A stretch of 64,000 bases of DNA from Bacteroides gallinarum DSM 18171 = JCM 13658 (GCF_000374365.1 NZ_KB894117.1:118524-182523); one strand, 5' to 3'. Counted from the stretch's first letter, positions 1 to 8,772 are shown. Numbers and translations are program-made. Notes: generated from the letters alone by a model not told the origin.

Positions 1-1284
1 GCTCAATGAATCATTGATGCCGGATGTCCCTGTAGAACTGTCCGCAGCCCCGGTAACTCTTACATGCAAGTCATATTTCTTTGCGACCCTTGCCAATTCA
101 TCCAGATTGAGTTTCTGTGAAACATCTGTCAGGCGGGCCGTGTTAAGAGTGAAAAAGAAATATACAGGAGCTCCGATACAGCTATCCGAGACATGATTCA
201 CAACCATGGGATTGTGCCCTTCAGCCGTTATGAATTTATTCGATACCAGGGAATCCGGATTCTGTTTGTCCTTGTTGTTATTGTTGTTATGAATGAATGC
301 CGTATCGAGAGGAGATATTCCGTCCCAATGTCTGTGTTTCAGTCTTGCACGCAATGAGTTCAACCCACTATAATTGTTTACAGGATATCTTTGTTGTCCA
401 TTCTTCTCATCTTCCAGCAAGTGCCCGTAGGTATCAAGCAGACCTTCGATTTCCAGAATCTTCTTCAGTTCAGCAAGCGTTCGTTTGTCGCGGTCATGTT
501 GTCCGGCATAGCGGCTGTTCTTCTCGGACAAGGCACGGGAATAATCGATGAGCTGTTCATTCCTGTGGATGTAATGCGTGACATCAGCAGCTCGTTTCCA
601 ACCTATTTTCCCGAGATGGAAGGTGAATCCGGCTGTCAGTGATACCATATGATCACCCAGGCGGTTTGTTCGGCCATAGCCATCAAATTTTTGTGAGGTT
701 GTTGTCCCCGAGAACTCCAGTACTGCACTTACCCGTTTTGAAATCCGATATTGTCCCTGAATACCGTATGAGAAGGCGAAAGGAGAAGTCTTGTTGGAGG
801 AATTGTGTATCAGTCCGACTCCGACAAATGGGGCAAGTCCCCAGCGTGTCTGCTCCTGTCCGGAATACCGATAACCAAGCAGGTTCCATAGCAGGTCTGC
901 ATGGACGCTATGGTAATTTTTCGTGGATAACCCGGCATCTTTGAATTGCAAACCGCTGTAATGTATGCGGGCGCCAACGGCAGGAGTAAACCATTTTCCG
1001 ACGGCAAGGTTGTACGAGGGTTTCACACGTCCGAACAGATCTTCGCAGCCAAGAGGCGTTCCGAGAAAAGCGGTTGCACCTCCGGTGACACTGACAAACC
1101 AATTGCCACTCCCGGTTCTTGGCACTACCACACCGTCAAGATAGACCGGCTGGAGGGGTTGGAACAGTTCTGTGGCATCATGGAAGAACTCATGTTGTAC
1201 AGTATCTCTTTCTGTATATCGTGAATTTGCCTGTACCTGCACGGAGCAGAGAACGGCAAAGATAAGAATGATTTGTTTTGTCAT
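1..1284 (-). CDS. OmpA-family outer membrane protein, C-terminus cut by window edge
   Basis: The frame opens at an ATG ending at 1284 and is still open at base 1, giving about 428 visible residues. The N-terminus is a signal peptide (MTKQIILIFAVLCSVQVQA). Residues of roughly 45-230 are rich in aromatics and glycine with alternating pattern, as in an outer-membrane beta-barrel. A charged, helical linker follows. The last visible ~50 residues look like the start of an OmpA-type peptidoglycan-binding domain, with landmarks FTLNTARLT, VTGAADS and NDSLS. The family anchors the outer membrane to peptidoglycan. An IS element lies only about 25 bp upstream of the start codon, so the native promoter has been displaced and expression may be changed. 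Cargo of the mobile element by position. Confidence 0.8.
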   Translation of the reverse strand, partial: MTKQIILIFAVLCSVQVQANSRYTERDTVQHEFFHDATELFQPLQPVYLDGVVVPRTGSGNWFVSVTGGATAFLGTPLGCEDLFGRVKPSYNLAVGKWFTPAVGARIHYSGLQFKDAGLSTKNYHSVHADLLWNLLGYRYSGQEQTRWGLAPFVGVGLIHNSSNKTSPFAFSYGIQGQYRISKRVSAVLEFSGTTTSQKFDGYGRTNRLGDHMVSLTAGFTFHLGKIGWKRAADVTHYIHRNEQLIDYSRALSEKNSRYAGQHDRDKRTLAELKKILEIEGLLDTYGHLLEDEKNGQQRYPVNNYSGLNSLRARLKHRHWDGISPLDTAFIHNNNNNKDKQNPDSLVSNKFITAEGHNPMVVNHVSDSCIGAPVYFFFTLNTARLTDVSQKLNLDELARVAKKYDLHVRVTGAADSSTGTSGINDSLS

Positions 1285-1308
1285 ATTCAAATGATTTTTA
1301 TTTGTTAT

Positions 1309-1338
1309 GAATTAGTCAAGACTTAATCTGACAGTTAC
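1309..1338 (+). repeat. Left terminal inverted repeat of the IS
   Basis: Carries TAGTCAAGACTT followed two bases later by TCTGACA; the same order appears on the opposite strand at 2525-2554. Mismatches fall at positions 2, 4, 17, 18, 26 and 29 of the 30 aligned bases. Confidence 0.8.
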
Positions 1339-1380
1339 GCATAAAAAGAGTAGATTTGTAACATAAAAGCAGATTAAGTT

Positions 1381-2520
1381 ATGACCACATCAGAAAAAGT
1401 CATCAAGAACAAACTGGGACTGCTTGAGCTGTCCCAACAGTTGGGAAACGTGTCACGAGCCTGCAAGATTATGGGATACAGCCGTGACAGTTTTTATCGT
1501 TTCAAGGAACTGTACGAGCAGGGCGGAGAACTGGCCCTGCAGGAGATTTCCCGTAAAAAGCCGGTGATAAAGAACCGCGTGGAGGAGCGCATAGAGCAGG
1601 CTGTAGTGCAGATGGCCATAGACAACCCGGCTTTGGGACAAGTACGCGTATCCAACGAGCTGCGCAAGAAAGGCATACTCGTATCTCCCGGAGGAGTGCG
1701 CTCCATCTGGCTCAGGCATGACATGGAGACCTTCCAGAAACGCCTGAAGGCACTTTCGACCAAGGTGGAGCAGGAAGGCATCGTGCTTGACGAGAACCAG
1801 GTGGCGGCATTGGAGAAAGCAAAAGAAGAAAAGCAAGCTCATGGAGAGATAGAAACCTATTATCCCGGTTTTCTTGTTGCCCAAGACACTTATTATGTAG
1901 GATATATCAAAGGAGTGGGGCACATTTATCAGCAGACCGTCATTGACACTTACTCCAAAATCGGATTCGCCAAACTTTACGACAGGAAGAACGCGCTCGT
2001 GGCGGCGGACATGCTCAATGACAGGGTGGTTCCGTTCTTCGAGCAGCATGACCTGAAACTGATGAGGATGCTCACGGACAGGGGAACCGAATACTGCGGA
2101 AACAGGGAAACTCATGAATACGAACTGTATCTGGCCATCGAGGACATAGACCATTCCAAGATCAAGGCCAAGAGCCCGCAGACAAACGGCATCTGTGAAC
2201 GCTTCAACAGGACTGTCCAGAACGAATTCTACGCCATCGCTTTCAGAAAGAAGATATACACCTCGATAGAACAACTGCAGGCAGACCTTGACACTTGGAT
2301 GAACTCCTATAACACGCAAAGGACGCACTCCGGGAAATACTGTTTCGGGAAAACACCCATGCAGACTTTCCTCGAAGGAATGGAGGTGGCAAGGAGATAT
2401 CAATTGCAGGATGCAGGGAAAATACAACCTGATGAGCAGGTTATTGGCTCACCAGGTTGTGAGAGTGAGAATAGTTGCGTATCTTCGCAGATGGCATCGG
2501 ACACTTTTTTTGTCCGATAG
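1381..2520 (+). CDS. IS481-family DDE transposase
   Basis: 379 residues. The N-terminal ~110 residues are helix-turn-helix DNA-binding modules ([17 protein letters not shown], then [16 protein letters not shown]). An rve integrase-core domain follows, with candidate catalytic acids D169 (VAQDTYY), D233 (LTDRGTEYC) and E273 ([10 protein letters not shown]). It would cut and join the IS ends at 1309 and 2554. The frame is intact. The last ~25 residues (from [10 protein letters not shown]) run into the right terminal repeat region and look unlike a folded domain, so the extreme C-terminus may be read-through into the IS end. Start is the only ATG close to the left repeat. Confidence 0.9.
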   Translation: MTTSEKVIKNKLGLLELSQQLGNVSRACKIMGYSRDSFYRFKELYEQGGELALQEISRKKPVIKNRVEERIEQAVVQMAIDNPALGQVRVSNELRKKGILVSPGGVRSIWLRHDMETFQKRLKALSTKVEQEGIVLDENQVAALEKAKEEKQAHGEIETYYPGFLVAQDTYYVGYIKGVGHIYQQTVIDTYSKIGFAKLYDRKNALVAADMLNDRVVPFFEQHDLKLMRMLTDRGTEYCGNRETHEYELYLAIEDIDHSKIKAKSPQTNGICERFNRTVQNEFYAIAFRKKIYTSIEQLQADLDTWMNSYNTQRTHSGKYCFGKTPMQTFLEGMEVARRYQLQDAGKIQPDEQVIGSPGCESENSCVSSQMASDTFFVR

Positions 2521-2524
2521 TATA

Positions 2525-2554
2525 GAAAATGTCAGAACAAGTCTTGACTATTAC
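2525..2554 (-). repeat. Right terminal inverted repeat of the IS
   Basis: Reverse complement reads through TAGTCAAGACTT and TCTGACA like the left end. A short hairpin (TCGGAC at 2497-2502 and GTCCGA at 2512-2517) lies just inside it, overlapping the end of the transposase gene, and could stop transcription leaving the IS. Confidence 0.8.
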
Positions 2555-2591
2555 ATTTGTTATAACTTTGATTATAATACATTTCTGCCAT

Positions 2592-4049
2592 TTATCGTTT
2601 GGCTTTTTTGCCACTGGAAGGACGCATCATGCGACTTGCCATCTTCATGCACCGGAGAGCCCAGGCACGGTTGTCCTCGTCTTCATCACGTCCCCACTTG
2701 AGGTCATTTCCGCCACCTCCGCCGCCATGTGTTTCGGCAAATGTTGTGGCATCATCGACCATTCCAAGAAACAGCATTGTCGCACAGCGCATGACTTCCG
2801 TCCCCCGTTCCGCCACGGAACACAGGAGCGTGTCATCGAACTGTTGCCGTTCGGAAGGCTTCATCTGTGCCGACATTTCCCGCCACTCATTGACCATATT
2901 CTCCAACATGGCATCCTTGAGCAGACTGTCCACTTTGGAATGTACATCACGCGAGTATTTGTATGCTTCTTCCTTCAGTTCTTCTGTCCGCTCCTGAATG
3001 GCATCCATATTTTCCTTGAGCTCGGAAAGTTGTCGGTCAGCGGTCTGTAGCTTCTCCTGTTTGTCTGCCAATTTATTCTGGATAGCGGCCAGCTCATTTT
3101 CGAGCTTTTCTTTCTCGGCAGATAAAGTCTGTGCATCACCTTTCCGGGCTTCCATATCATTTTTGAGTGCCGACAATTGGGCTTCTTTTTCGGCCTGCTC
3201 CTTTTTCAAGTTTTCCACCATTGAAGTCAAGCCCTTGACCCTGCGCTCTGCCATCCGGATGTCCGAATGGAGAGAGGAAAGGACTTGCTGATGGCGGCTG
3301 ATATTCTCTTCTATTGTAGAGCATTCCTCTGACAGCATACGACGGTATTCTTCTGTACTGCGATGCTTCTTTCCCGTTTCGGAAACACTTGAGCCTCTGG
3401 ACATGCCCCATTTGCTATTGACTTCTGCATAAAAGTCCGTATGAAGCTGTTTCATGCGCCCGCTGAATTCATATTTGTCCTTACCGGCAAATATCTCCTT
3501 GTACGCAAACTTCCCATCTTTGATTGGCAGCAAAGTACAATGCACATGTGGATTCAACTCATCCAGATGTACAATGAATGCGGCAATATTCTGTTCACCA
3601 TATCTGCCGCAGACAAATGAATAGACATCCTTTGCCCAACGTTCAATCTCACTCTTCCTTTTTATGTGTCTATTGTCCGCACCTTTTTCAAAATCGACTT
3701 CCTGCTTGCCAAATGCGAGTTCCTGCATCCGTGTGCGAGAGCCCCCAAAAATGATATTTACGACTGTACGGAATCTCGGTTCTTCCAAACCTTCATTGGG
3801 ATCCTTTATGCCTCGTTTATGCAACAGTTCAGCCATTCGCTCAGGAATGCTCCGGCCTTTGTCGATAGGACGGATCTTACCTCCTGATACGACTTCAAAA
3901 TTCAGGTGTTCACGTGTCGTGTCATAATTACCAAGGTCAGTAGCCCTTTTCCAACCTTTCTCTGTCCAATTGCGCATATGTTCATTACTCTGAGCCACTG
4001 TTATCCCTTTGGATACATGTACGTCAAGTACCTGTTTTGCATTTGCCAT
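2592..4049 (-). CDS. MobV (Pre/Mob)-family relaxase
   Basis: About 485 residues. This family nicks one strand of the oriT and pilots it in mobilization. The relaxase domain occupies about the first 210 residues and contains the metal-binding three-histidine motif as HLDELNPHVHCTLLPI. A long coiled coil follows (roughly residues 240-390, with a repeated E/K/L heptad look), then a Gly-rich hinge and a basic C-terminus. I choose the ATG at 4049 (MANAKQVLDVHV) because the upstream in-frame ATG at 4109 would put 20 poorly fitting residues in front and would run into the hairpin cluster I read as oriT; the longer form cannot be excluded. It lies at the end of a minus-strand gene series. Confidence 0.88.
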   Translation of the reverse strand: MANAKQVLDVHVSKGITVAQSNEHMRNWTEKGWKRATDLGNYDTTREHLNFEVVSGGKIRPIDKGRSIPERMAELLHKRGIKDPNEGLEEPRFRTVVNIIFGGSRTRMQELAFGKQEVDFEKGADNRHIKRKSEIERWAKDVYSFVCGRYGEQNIAAFIVHLDELNPHVHCTLLPIKDGKFAYKEIFAGKDKYEFSGRMKQLHTDFYAEVNSKWGMSRGSSVSETGKKHRSTEEYRRMLSEECSTIEENISRHQQVLSSLHSDIRMAERRVKGLTSMVENLKKEQAEKEAQLSALKNDMEARKGDAQTLSAEKEKLENELAAIQNKLADKQEKLQTADRQLSELKENMDAIQERTEELKEEAYKYSRDVHSKVDSLLKDAMLENMVNEWREMSAQMKPSERQQFDDTLLCSVAERGTEVMRCATMLFLGMVDDATTFAETHGGGGGGNDLKWGRDEDEDNRAWALRCMKMASRMMRPSSGKKAKR

Positions 4050-4109
4050 ATTGTTTCCGTGTTGTTTTGTACAATCCATCATGTCCCAGCTTGCTGCTTG
4101 TTCGGACAT

Positions 4110-4190
4110 GCCTCCCTGCGACGTTAGTCGGCAGGGGTATTAGGCTACCCACTCCCTCTGTTTCGTGGCATGTGGGCAAGCCCACTTGCC
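4110..4190. other. Candidate origin of transfer (oriT)
   Basis: Three inverted repeats lie in 80 bp directly upstream of the relaxase. They are CCCTGC-GAC / GTCGGCAGGG with a GTTA loop (4114-4136), GGGTA / TACCC (4135-4150) and GTGGGC-AA-GCCCAC with GGCA / TGCC shoulders (4167-4190). MobV relaxases act at inverted repeats placed upstream of their own gene, so location and structure fit. The nic site cannot be told from sequence alone. Confidence 0.5.
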
Positions 4191-4268
4191 TCATAAAACT
4201 GGAAGGATGTCAGGACTGAGATAGGGATGGATTGTTCCTGGTTATACAATTCATTTTCGTTTCCCGGT

Positions 4269-5114
4269 TCAGTCCGACAATGTCTGGGCTTTTGCCGCAA
4301 GCGATAAAAAGGGAATACGGAACGATTTAAGGAGTTCTTTGTTCCTGTCCATATCAACACCTGCGCCGGATGTTTCGGGATTAAATACAAGCTCCGCAAG
4401 CTCTTTGGCGGTCTCGATAAACGCGCCCCATTCACCGCCGAGGTCAAGGGTGAAGAACTGCGACAGTTGTGAACTGTTATCGAATCTTGACTTACGCAAC
4501 ACACGCTGGAGAGCGGCATTGGCAATACACTCTAATATTGTTTCCCTTAGTTTTTCTTCCTGTCTGACGACTTCTGCCGATACCGTATCGGTGCCGTTGC
4601 CGGAAGCCTGAGAATTATCTTTACCGGCAATGGCGGCTAATGCCTGGCAAAGAGCCTGACCACATGAATGACCGGCATCCTCCGATGTCTTTTTGCCGAT
4701 GACCCATTCGGACAATATACTGCCGATTCGTGTGGCAAAGTCCGGCTCTTCCTGTTCAGTTCCGGCTATTGCATTTTTTCCAGACTGCACGGTCATGGTG
4801 ATGATGACGCTTTTATTAAGTTTTGTGCGTTCAAGTAGCCCGAAAGATTCCAGAGCATCCAGAAAGGTTCGGACAGTGGCACGATGCCAATGCCAGAATT
4901 CCGCAAGATCGGAGATTGTCACATGACATTGGTTGGGAAGAAGTTTTCGCTCCACTTTTCTTACAAATGGAGAAACAAAACCTGCCATTGATCTGTCCAG
5001 CAGGTCCCAATACGCTTCCGTCTTCGTTTTACGGTCTCCGGCTTTCTCCTTCAGGAAATCGAACACCTTGACATCTGCCAATATAAAGGTCGTATTCTCT
5101 TGACTATTTTCCAT
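4269..5114 (-). CDS. Putative winged-helix DNA-binding protein of the element, unknown function
   Basis: 281 residues, no signal peptide, no membrane segment. Residues of about 25-110 (AYWDLLDRSMAGFVSPFV ... ISDLAEFWHWHRATVRTFL ... LESFGLLERT) read as a winged helix-turn-helix of the kind seen in replication or transcription proteins of mobile elements. The rest is helical and of no family I recognise. It sits upstream of the candidate oriT and relaxase and one base after the membrane-protein gene at 5116, so it is probably co-transcribed with it. It might be a replication initiator or a mobilization accessory protein; the sequence does not decide. Confidence 0.6.
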   Translation of the reverse strand: MENSQENTTFILADVKVFDFLKEKAGDRKTKTEAYWDLLDRSMAGFVSPFVRKVERKLLPNQCHVTISDLAEFWHWHRATVRTFLDALESFGLLERTKLNKSVIITMTVQSGKNAIAGTEQEEPDFATRIGSILSEWVIGKKTSEDAGHSCGQALCQALAAIAGKDNSQASGNGTDTVSAEVVRQEEKLRETILECIANAALQRVLRKSRFDNSSQLSQFFTLDLGGEWGAFIETAKELAELVFNPETSGAGVDMDRNKELLKSFRIPFLSLAAKAQTLSD

Positions 5115-5115
5115 T

Positions 5116-5694
5116 TTACTTTGTTTTAATGATTATTACAGTGCGGAGTTTCTGAAATGCTGCCTTTGTCCGCTTCAAAGACACCATCGCGTGATGATTA
5201 TCGTGTTTCTTTTCGGATATCGTTTCAGGATGCGTTGTCGTTCCTTCAGCCTTTTCTTCATCATCGCATTCGGCTGTGACCGGAGCAGAGGGATAGAACA
5301 AGGCTGCCAAAAGAATATAGTACGCAGTTACGGTAGTAGTGTACAGATACGGTTCAAAGCAGCTGACCAATGTTATAGCACTGATGCCGGCAAACAGACT
5401 CATGGAATCATGCAAACGGCTCAGACACCTGTCCGCCAGCTTGAACGAGAACATAGCGGCACAGATAACGGTTGATACCAGGATGCCGAATTCACCAGCA
5501 TGTCCACTTGCATAGACATAGTGGAAAAGCAGTAGCAGGAACAGAATCACCCGTGTATAAAGTTTGCGGGCTCTGATGTTTTGTTTCATGGAAGCGTGAA
5601 ACTTTGCCATAAACCGGTATGGCTTTTTGTACAATATCAATGACAGTACAAGAGGGGTCACGCAAAAGATGAGTTGCAATATTTTCAGTAACAT
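5116..5694 (-). CDS. Small integral membrane protein of the element
   Basis: 192 residues with four or five hydrophobic segments (about residues 5-22, 47-63, 70-88, 100-114 and 118-136). A charged, probably cytoplasmic tail is rich in Glu, His and Lys (about 140-192). No recognised family. It starts inside the end of the gene at 5685-6086, overlapping by 10 bp, and ends one base before the ATG-side of the next minus-strand gene, so the three are tightly coupled. A role in mating-pore or surface functions is possible, but nothing in the sequence proves it. Confidence 0.6.
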   Translation of the reverse strand: MLLKILQLIFCVTPLVLSLILYKKPYRFMAKFHASMKQNIRARKLYTRVILFLLLLFHYVYASGHAGEFGILVSTVICAAMFSFKLADRCLSRLHDSMSLFAGISAITLVSCFEPYLYTTTVTAYYILLAALFYPSAPVTAECDDEEKAEGTTTHPETISEKKHDNHHAMVSLKRTKAAFQKLRTVIIIKTK

Positions 5695-6086
5695 AAGTAA
5701 TATGGTTTTTCGGGTACGTGTATAGGTGTTGCTCTGAGTTCCAAGTGGACAATATCATAAGTTGCCAAGCGGATAATGGTTTCGGCATCCACGGCCGTGA
5801 GGTTCATTGCAGCTTTTTTGATTCGCTGCTTGAATGACCGGTCCTGTTTGCGATAGATAGCCAAAGCTTTGTTCAGTTCATGTTCAGGGATGGCCCATGT
5901 GGTACCTTCGAGGTATGTTCCGTTTGTCTTGAACGCCCGCAGGACCAAAGTTCGGGAGACAAGGTAGTCCGTCCTGTCACTTCTTGAGATGATATGTTCT
6001 TTATAGAGGTTGTCGTCTGCGACCTCTATCCATGTTCGGTGGGCATTGATCCAATAGACCATCTGCCTGTATAATGTATTTCTCAT
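5685..6086 (-). CDS. Hypothetical protein of the element
   Basis: 133 residues from the ATG at 6086 (MRNTLYRQMVYW). A longer reading from 6113 would start inside the upstream gene and is less likely. It is a soluble, basic, mixed alpha/beta protein with no motif I recognise. It overlaps its downstream neighbour by 10 bp and starts 14 bp upstream of where the preceding gene ends (6100) on the template, so it looks translationally coupled within the 7605-to-2592 minus-strand series. Confidence 0.55.
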   Translation of the reverse strand: MRNTLYRQMVYWINAHRTWIEVADDNLYKEHIISRSDRTDYLVSRTLVLRAFKTNGTYLEGTTWAIPEHELNKALAIYRKQDRSFKQRIKKAAMNLTAVDAETIIRLATYDIVHLELRATPIHVPEKPYYLCY

Positions 6087-6099
6087 GATGATGTTGTTT

Positions 6100-6552
6100 T
6101 TATAAAAAGTCAATAAGTATGTCCTCCTTGTTCTTCTGGTATTTCAGCTTTCCGCTTTTAGAATGGAGTTGCAAGTCAAGGCAGAGATCCCCGTACATTT
6201 GTTCAAGTGAATCATATATGGTTACAAGGATGGTATGGACCTTGCCATCGGAATCAGTCTTAGCGTTCACCTTGAACATTTGGCCGAAAGATGGATTGGA
6301 GTAAGCGCATGTACTATGGCCGAACGGTTCGTCTTGCATAGGAATGTGATGATAAAGCACAATCAGTTCCATATCATCCTCCAGCATATCCATCACTTCT
6401 TCCAGGTCATAAGGATCATGCAATGGAAAAGTCAGCAGGACATAGTCCCCGTAAAACTGCGGCTCCTCCATAGTGGTTACATCGAGCAGCTGTGGCAACT
6501 GAAGGGGGACAAACGTCATAAAGTCTTTCAGAAAGTGTCGTAGCATATTCAT
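6100..6552 (-). CDS. Hypothetical acidic protein of the element
   Basis: 150 residues, strongly acidic in the middle (YDLEEVMDMLEDDMELIVLY), no signal peptide, no membrane segment. A second ATG two codons in (6546) is an alternative start. It follows the lipoprotein gene after 12 bp, suggesting one transcript. I do not recognise the family. Acidic small proteins of mobile elements are sometimes anti-restriction or DNA-mimic proteins, but the acidity here is local and I do not claim that function. Confidence 0.55.
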   Translation of the reverse strand: MNMLRHFLKDFMTFVPLQLPQLLDVTTMEEPQFYGDYVLLTFPLHDPYDLEEVMDMLEDDMELIVLYHHIPMQDEPFGHSTCAYSNPSFGQMFKVNAKTDSDGKVHTILVTIYDSLEQMYGDLCLDLQLHSKSGKLKYQKNKEDILIDFL

Positions 6553-6564
6553 TTGATTTTATGT

Positions 6565-7605
6565 TTATAGCGTGTGAATGTAAATCTCCATAAGCATTCC
6601 GGGTAATTCATCCAGGCGGTTGTCTCCCGAGTTCAAGATTCGGCACAAAGTCTCAAATATGGCCGGAGTCTGTACGGCAAACCGTTCAAGCTGTTCCTGG
6701 TCTTTGGAAGAAAGCATCGACAGGTGGAAACTGTCCATAGAAACGTATGGGCGCATAAGCATCCAGATATATGCGTAGGCTTGTGCTTTTGTTTGGACCT
6801 TTTGATTATGAATGTCATTGATGCAGGTTCCGGTATTAAGTATCAGTCTGCGATTGGTTCGCATGGCCAGGTAAACGAGGGCATCCTGGTGAGGTATCTC
6901 TTTACGTTCGGCGGCAAACAAAATCTGCAAACAGCATTTTTCCGTATCACGCGTTATATCGGAAATGTCTTCATCACCAATGCTGCACAGATATGGCAAG
7001 AACGCCCGAAAAATAGCATCCTCTTTTCCGATGAACTCTGTCATGTCATCTGTCCCGTGTATGCCATTTCGGAGAGTGTTGGCCAGCAAAGTACGATAAT
7101 CCGAAATGATTTGCTTCCTGTCTCCCTTATGGATTGGGCGTTTATCTAATGACTCAAAGAATGGACGGATCTTTTCCACGGTCCGGATTAATCCATTGTC
7201 TTTGTCATTAGATGAAAGTTTTCTTTTCAATAGGAATAACTCCTGATAGGAACGTGGCCTTGACAAAGCCAGACGCGAGAACTCCACGCGTAGGGAATCA
7301 TGTATGCCTTCGCATGTTTTACGAAGGTCTTGACCATGGATCCCAACCGTGTCCTGCCGGACATGGTTAAAAACGGAATCTCTTATGGCTTGCCATTGGC
7401 AAAGGTTTTCTGACAGCTCTTCAAATGAAACAGATTTCATCTTCCTTACTTCGAGCAGATAATTTCTGTATGTACCGGCAGGATCGCTTTCGGACTGTTC
7501 AGTCAATCCGCCATTACATGATGTGAACATGCATACCGTGATTGAAGCGGCAGCTATCATGTGTAAAAAACTTGATGCTTTAAGGTTCGTTTTTTGAATT
7601 TTCAT
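6565..7605 (-). CDS. Predicted lipoprotein of unknown function
   Basis: 346 residues. The N-terminus has a basic stretch, a hydrophobic core and a lipobox ending in Cys (ITVCMFTSC, Cys at about residue 30), so it should be exported and lipidated. The mature part is alpha-helical, rich in Arg, Leu and Asp, with no recognised domain. It is the first gene of a minus-strand series of five genes leading to the relaxase, with a Bacteroides -7 box at 7632-7639. Surface lipoproteins encoded on such elements may act in entry exclusion or mating, but this is only context. Confidence 0.6.
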   Translation of the reverse strand: MKIQKTNLKASSFLHMIAAASITVCMFTSCNGGLTEQSESDPAGTYRNYLLEVRKMKSVSFEELSENLCQWQAIRDSVFNHVRQDTVGIHGQDLRKTCEGIHDSLRVEFSRLALSRPRSYQELFLLKRKLSSNDKDNGLIRTVEKIRPFFESLDKRPIHKGDRKQIISDYRTLLANTLRNGIHGTDDMTEFIGKEDAIFRAFLPYLCSIGDEDISDITRDTEKCCLQILFAAERKEIPHQDALVYLAMRTNRRLILNTGTCINDIHNQKVQTKAQAYAYIWMLMRPYVSMDSFHLSMLSSKDQEQLERFAVQTPAIFETLCRILNSGDNRLDELPGMLMEIYIHTL

Positions 7606-7631
7606 ACTATATGTTTTCGTACTATTTCACG

Positions 7632-7639
7632 CAAAACTA
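7632..7639 (-). promoter_or_regulatory. Promoter -7 element for the lipoprotein gene series
   Basis: On the minus strand this reads TAGTTTTG, matching TAnnTTTG, about 27 bp before the ATG at 7605. A clear -33 TTTG is not seen. It is divergent from the promoter at 7783. Confidence 0.5.
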
Positions 7640-7782
7640 TATATAATTTTCTATACTTAATACCATTGGAACTGTATTTTGTGTATTTTTCAATATCGTA
7701 CTTAATAGTATGATTATCAATGAAAACAAGTGAAAGGAAAAAGGACGAAAAAATAAATAGTTCGATTTTTATAATGGTTTGA

Positions 7783-7813
7783 TTTGGCCACTCAAATAAA
7801 ACTTGTATATTTG
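7783..7813 (+). promoter_or_regulatory. Bacteroides-type promoter of the recombinase-like gene
   Basis: TTTG at 7783-7786, a 19-bp spacer and TATATTTG at 7806-7813 fit the Bacteroides housekeeping consensus. Transcription would start near 7820, about 24 bp before the ATG at 7844. This rules out the earlier in-frame start at 7784. Confidence 0.75.
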
Positions 7814-7843
7814 CACTTGTTATCATTTGTATTGGATATTGAC

Positions 7844-8458
7844 ATGGCAAAAGTTGGTTATATATTTAAGGCAAATTCGTATGATGAATATGATGCGGAC
7901 AAGGAATGGATGTGCCAGTACGGTTGTGTACAAGTGATAGAGGAATCAGTCCAGCACGAGACGCTCAGACCTCGCTGGAAACAGCTCATGACAAATCTTG
8001 AGAGAGGGGACGAACTGGTTGTCTCGAAATTCAGTAACGCCGTGCGCGGTTTGAGGGAGTTGGCCGCATTGATAGAGTTATGCCGGATCAAAGTGGTTCG
8101 CATTATTTCCATCCATGACAAGATTGACTCCCGTGGTGAATTGTTTCCGGACACGACGGCGGCGGAGGTGCTGACCATGTTCGGATCTCTTCCGGAAGAA
8201 GTGGCTGTATTACGCAAGTCATCTGACCGGGTGATACGCCTGCAACAGAGTATCAGTGTACCGGTGAAGACGAGCAAAATGTTGAGCAAGACCGAGCGGG
8301 ATAAAATAGCTGTGGACATGTACAACAACGGTTATTCAGTCAATGAAATCATGGCGCATTGCAATGTCAAGAGCAAAAGTACTGTGTACCAAATTTTAGG
8401 CAAGTACAATGTGGCACTCAGCAGGAAACCTGGCCGCGTACCTGGAAATCGGAAATAG
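7844..8458 (+). CDS. Serine-recombinase homologue lacking the catalytic serine
   Basis: 204 residues. The first ~120 align with the resolvase catalytic fold (MAKVGYI ..., GDELVVSKF, ..., IISIHDKIDSRG), and residues of about 150-195 form a helix-turn-helix (GYSVNEIMAHCNVKSKSTVYQI) like the Hin/resolvase C-terminus. Placed on gamma-delta resolvase numbering, position 8 is Phe instead of Arg, position 10 is Ala instead of the nucleophilic Ser, and Asp67-Arg68 are Ser-Asn. It therefore should bind DNA but not cut it. Similar proteins are common on Bacteroides elements under the name recombinase family protein. A regulatory or structural DNA-binding role is my inference. It is transcribed against the gene series on its left. 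Confidence 0.8.
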   Translation: MAKVGYIFKANSYDEYDADKEWMCQYGCVQVIEESVQHETLRPRWKQLMTNLERGDELVVSKFSNAVRGLRELAALIELCRIKVVRIISIHDKIDSRGELFPDTTAAEVLTMFGSLPEEVAVLRKSSDRVIRLQQSISVPVKTSKMLSKTERDKIAVDMYNNGYSVNEIMAHCNVKSKSTVYQILGKYNVALSRKPGRVPGNRK

Positions 8459-8572
8459 GAAGTCAAGGCAACCGATGCCATATTAGTGACGGATTTGCCT
8501 GTCAGTTTAAGTATATTTAGGGAAGCCTCTGACCCTTATTGGAAATTTGTAACGCTAAATATAAAAAAGGAT

Positions 8573-8677
8573 ATGGGAGAAATTATAGTCGTAGTATTGG
8601 TACTTTATGTCTTTTGCAAAATCGTGAAGGGCATATTCGGCGGATTCAGCAAAAGCAGCTTCCGTCATGATAAATAA
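8573..8677 (+). CDS. Single-pass membrane micro-protein
   Basis: 34 residues (MGEIIVVVLVLYVFCKIVKG...), one hydrophobic helix at about residues 3-19 and a basic, Ser/Gly tail (SKSSFRHDK), so it is probably inserted with the tail in the cytoplasm. The ATG at 8573 is preceded by AAAAAAGGA at good distance for translation. A longer frame from 8486 exists, but the membrane helix starts right after the inner ATG. Small size makes the call tentative. Confidence 0.4.
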   Translation: MGEIIVVVLVLYVFCKIVKGIFGGFSKSSFRHDK

Positions 8678-8772
8678 TCATTGCTGCCAACTGTTCACGC
8701 AAGGGAACAGTAAAAAAGGAAAACTAAAAGAGGAAAACTGCGTCATGAATAGCGTCCTCGTTATATCAATAT

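Larger units (their letters stand above)
1309..2554 (+). mobile_element. IS481-family insertion sequence
   Basis: One transposase gene is bounded by terminal inverted repeats (1309-1338 and 2525-2554) that agree at 24 of 30 positions, with a perfect core TAGTCAAGACTT. The 9-bp sequence ATTTGTTAT occurs directly outside each end (1300-1308 and 2555-2563), symmetric with respect to the repeats, which I read as the target duplication. Total length is about 1.25 kb, normal for a single-ORF DDE insertion sequence. It sits between the OmpA-like gene and the relaxase of the host element, just upstream of the OmpA-like start codon. Family assignment is from the protein's look, not from a database search. 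Confidence 0.8.

Noticed and set aside
4145..4525. 126-codon minus-strand ORF
   Set aside because: Overlaps the 3' part of the 281-residue gene in another frame and the oriT hairpins.
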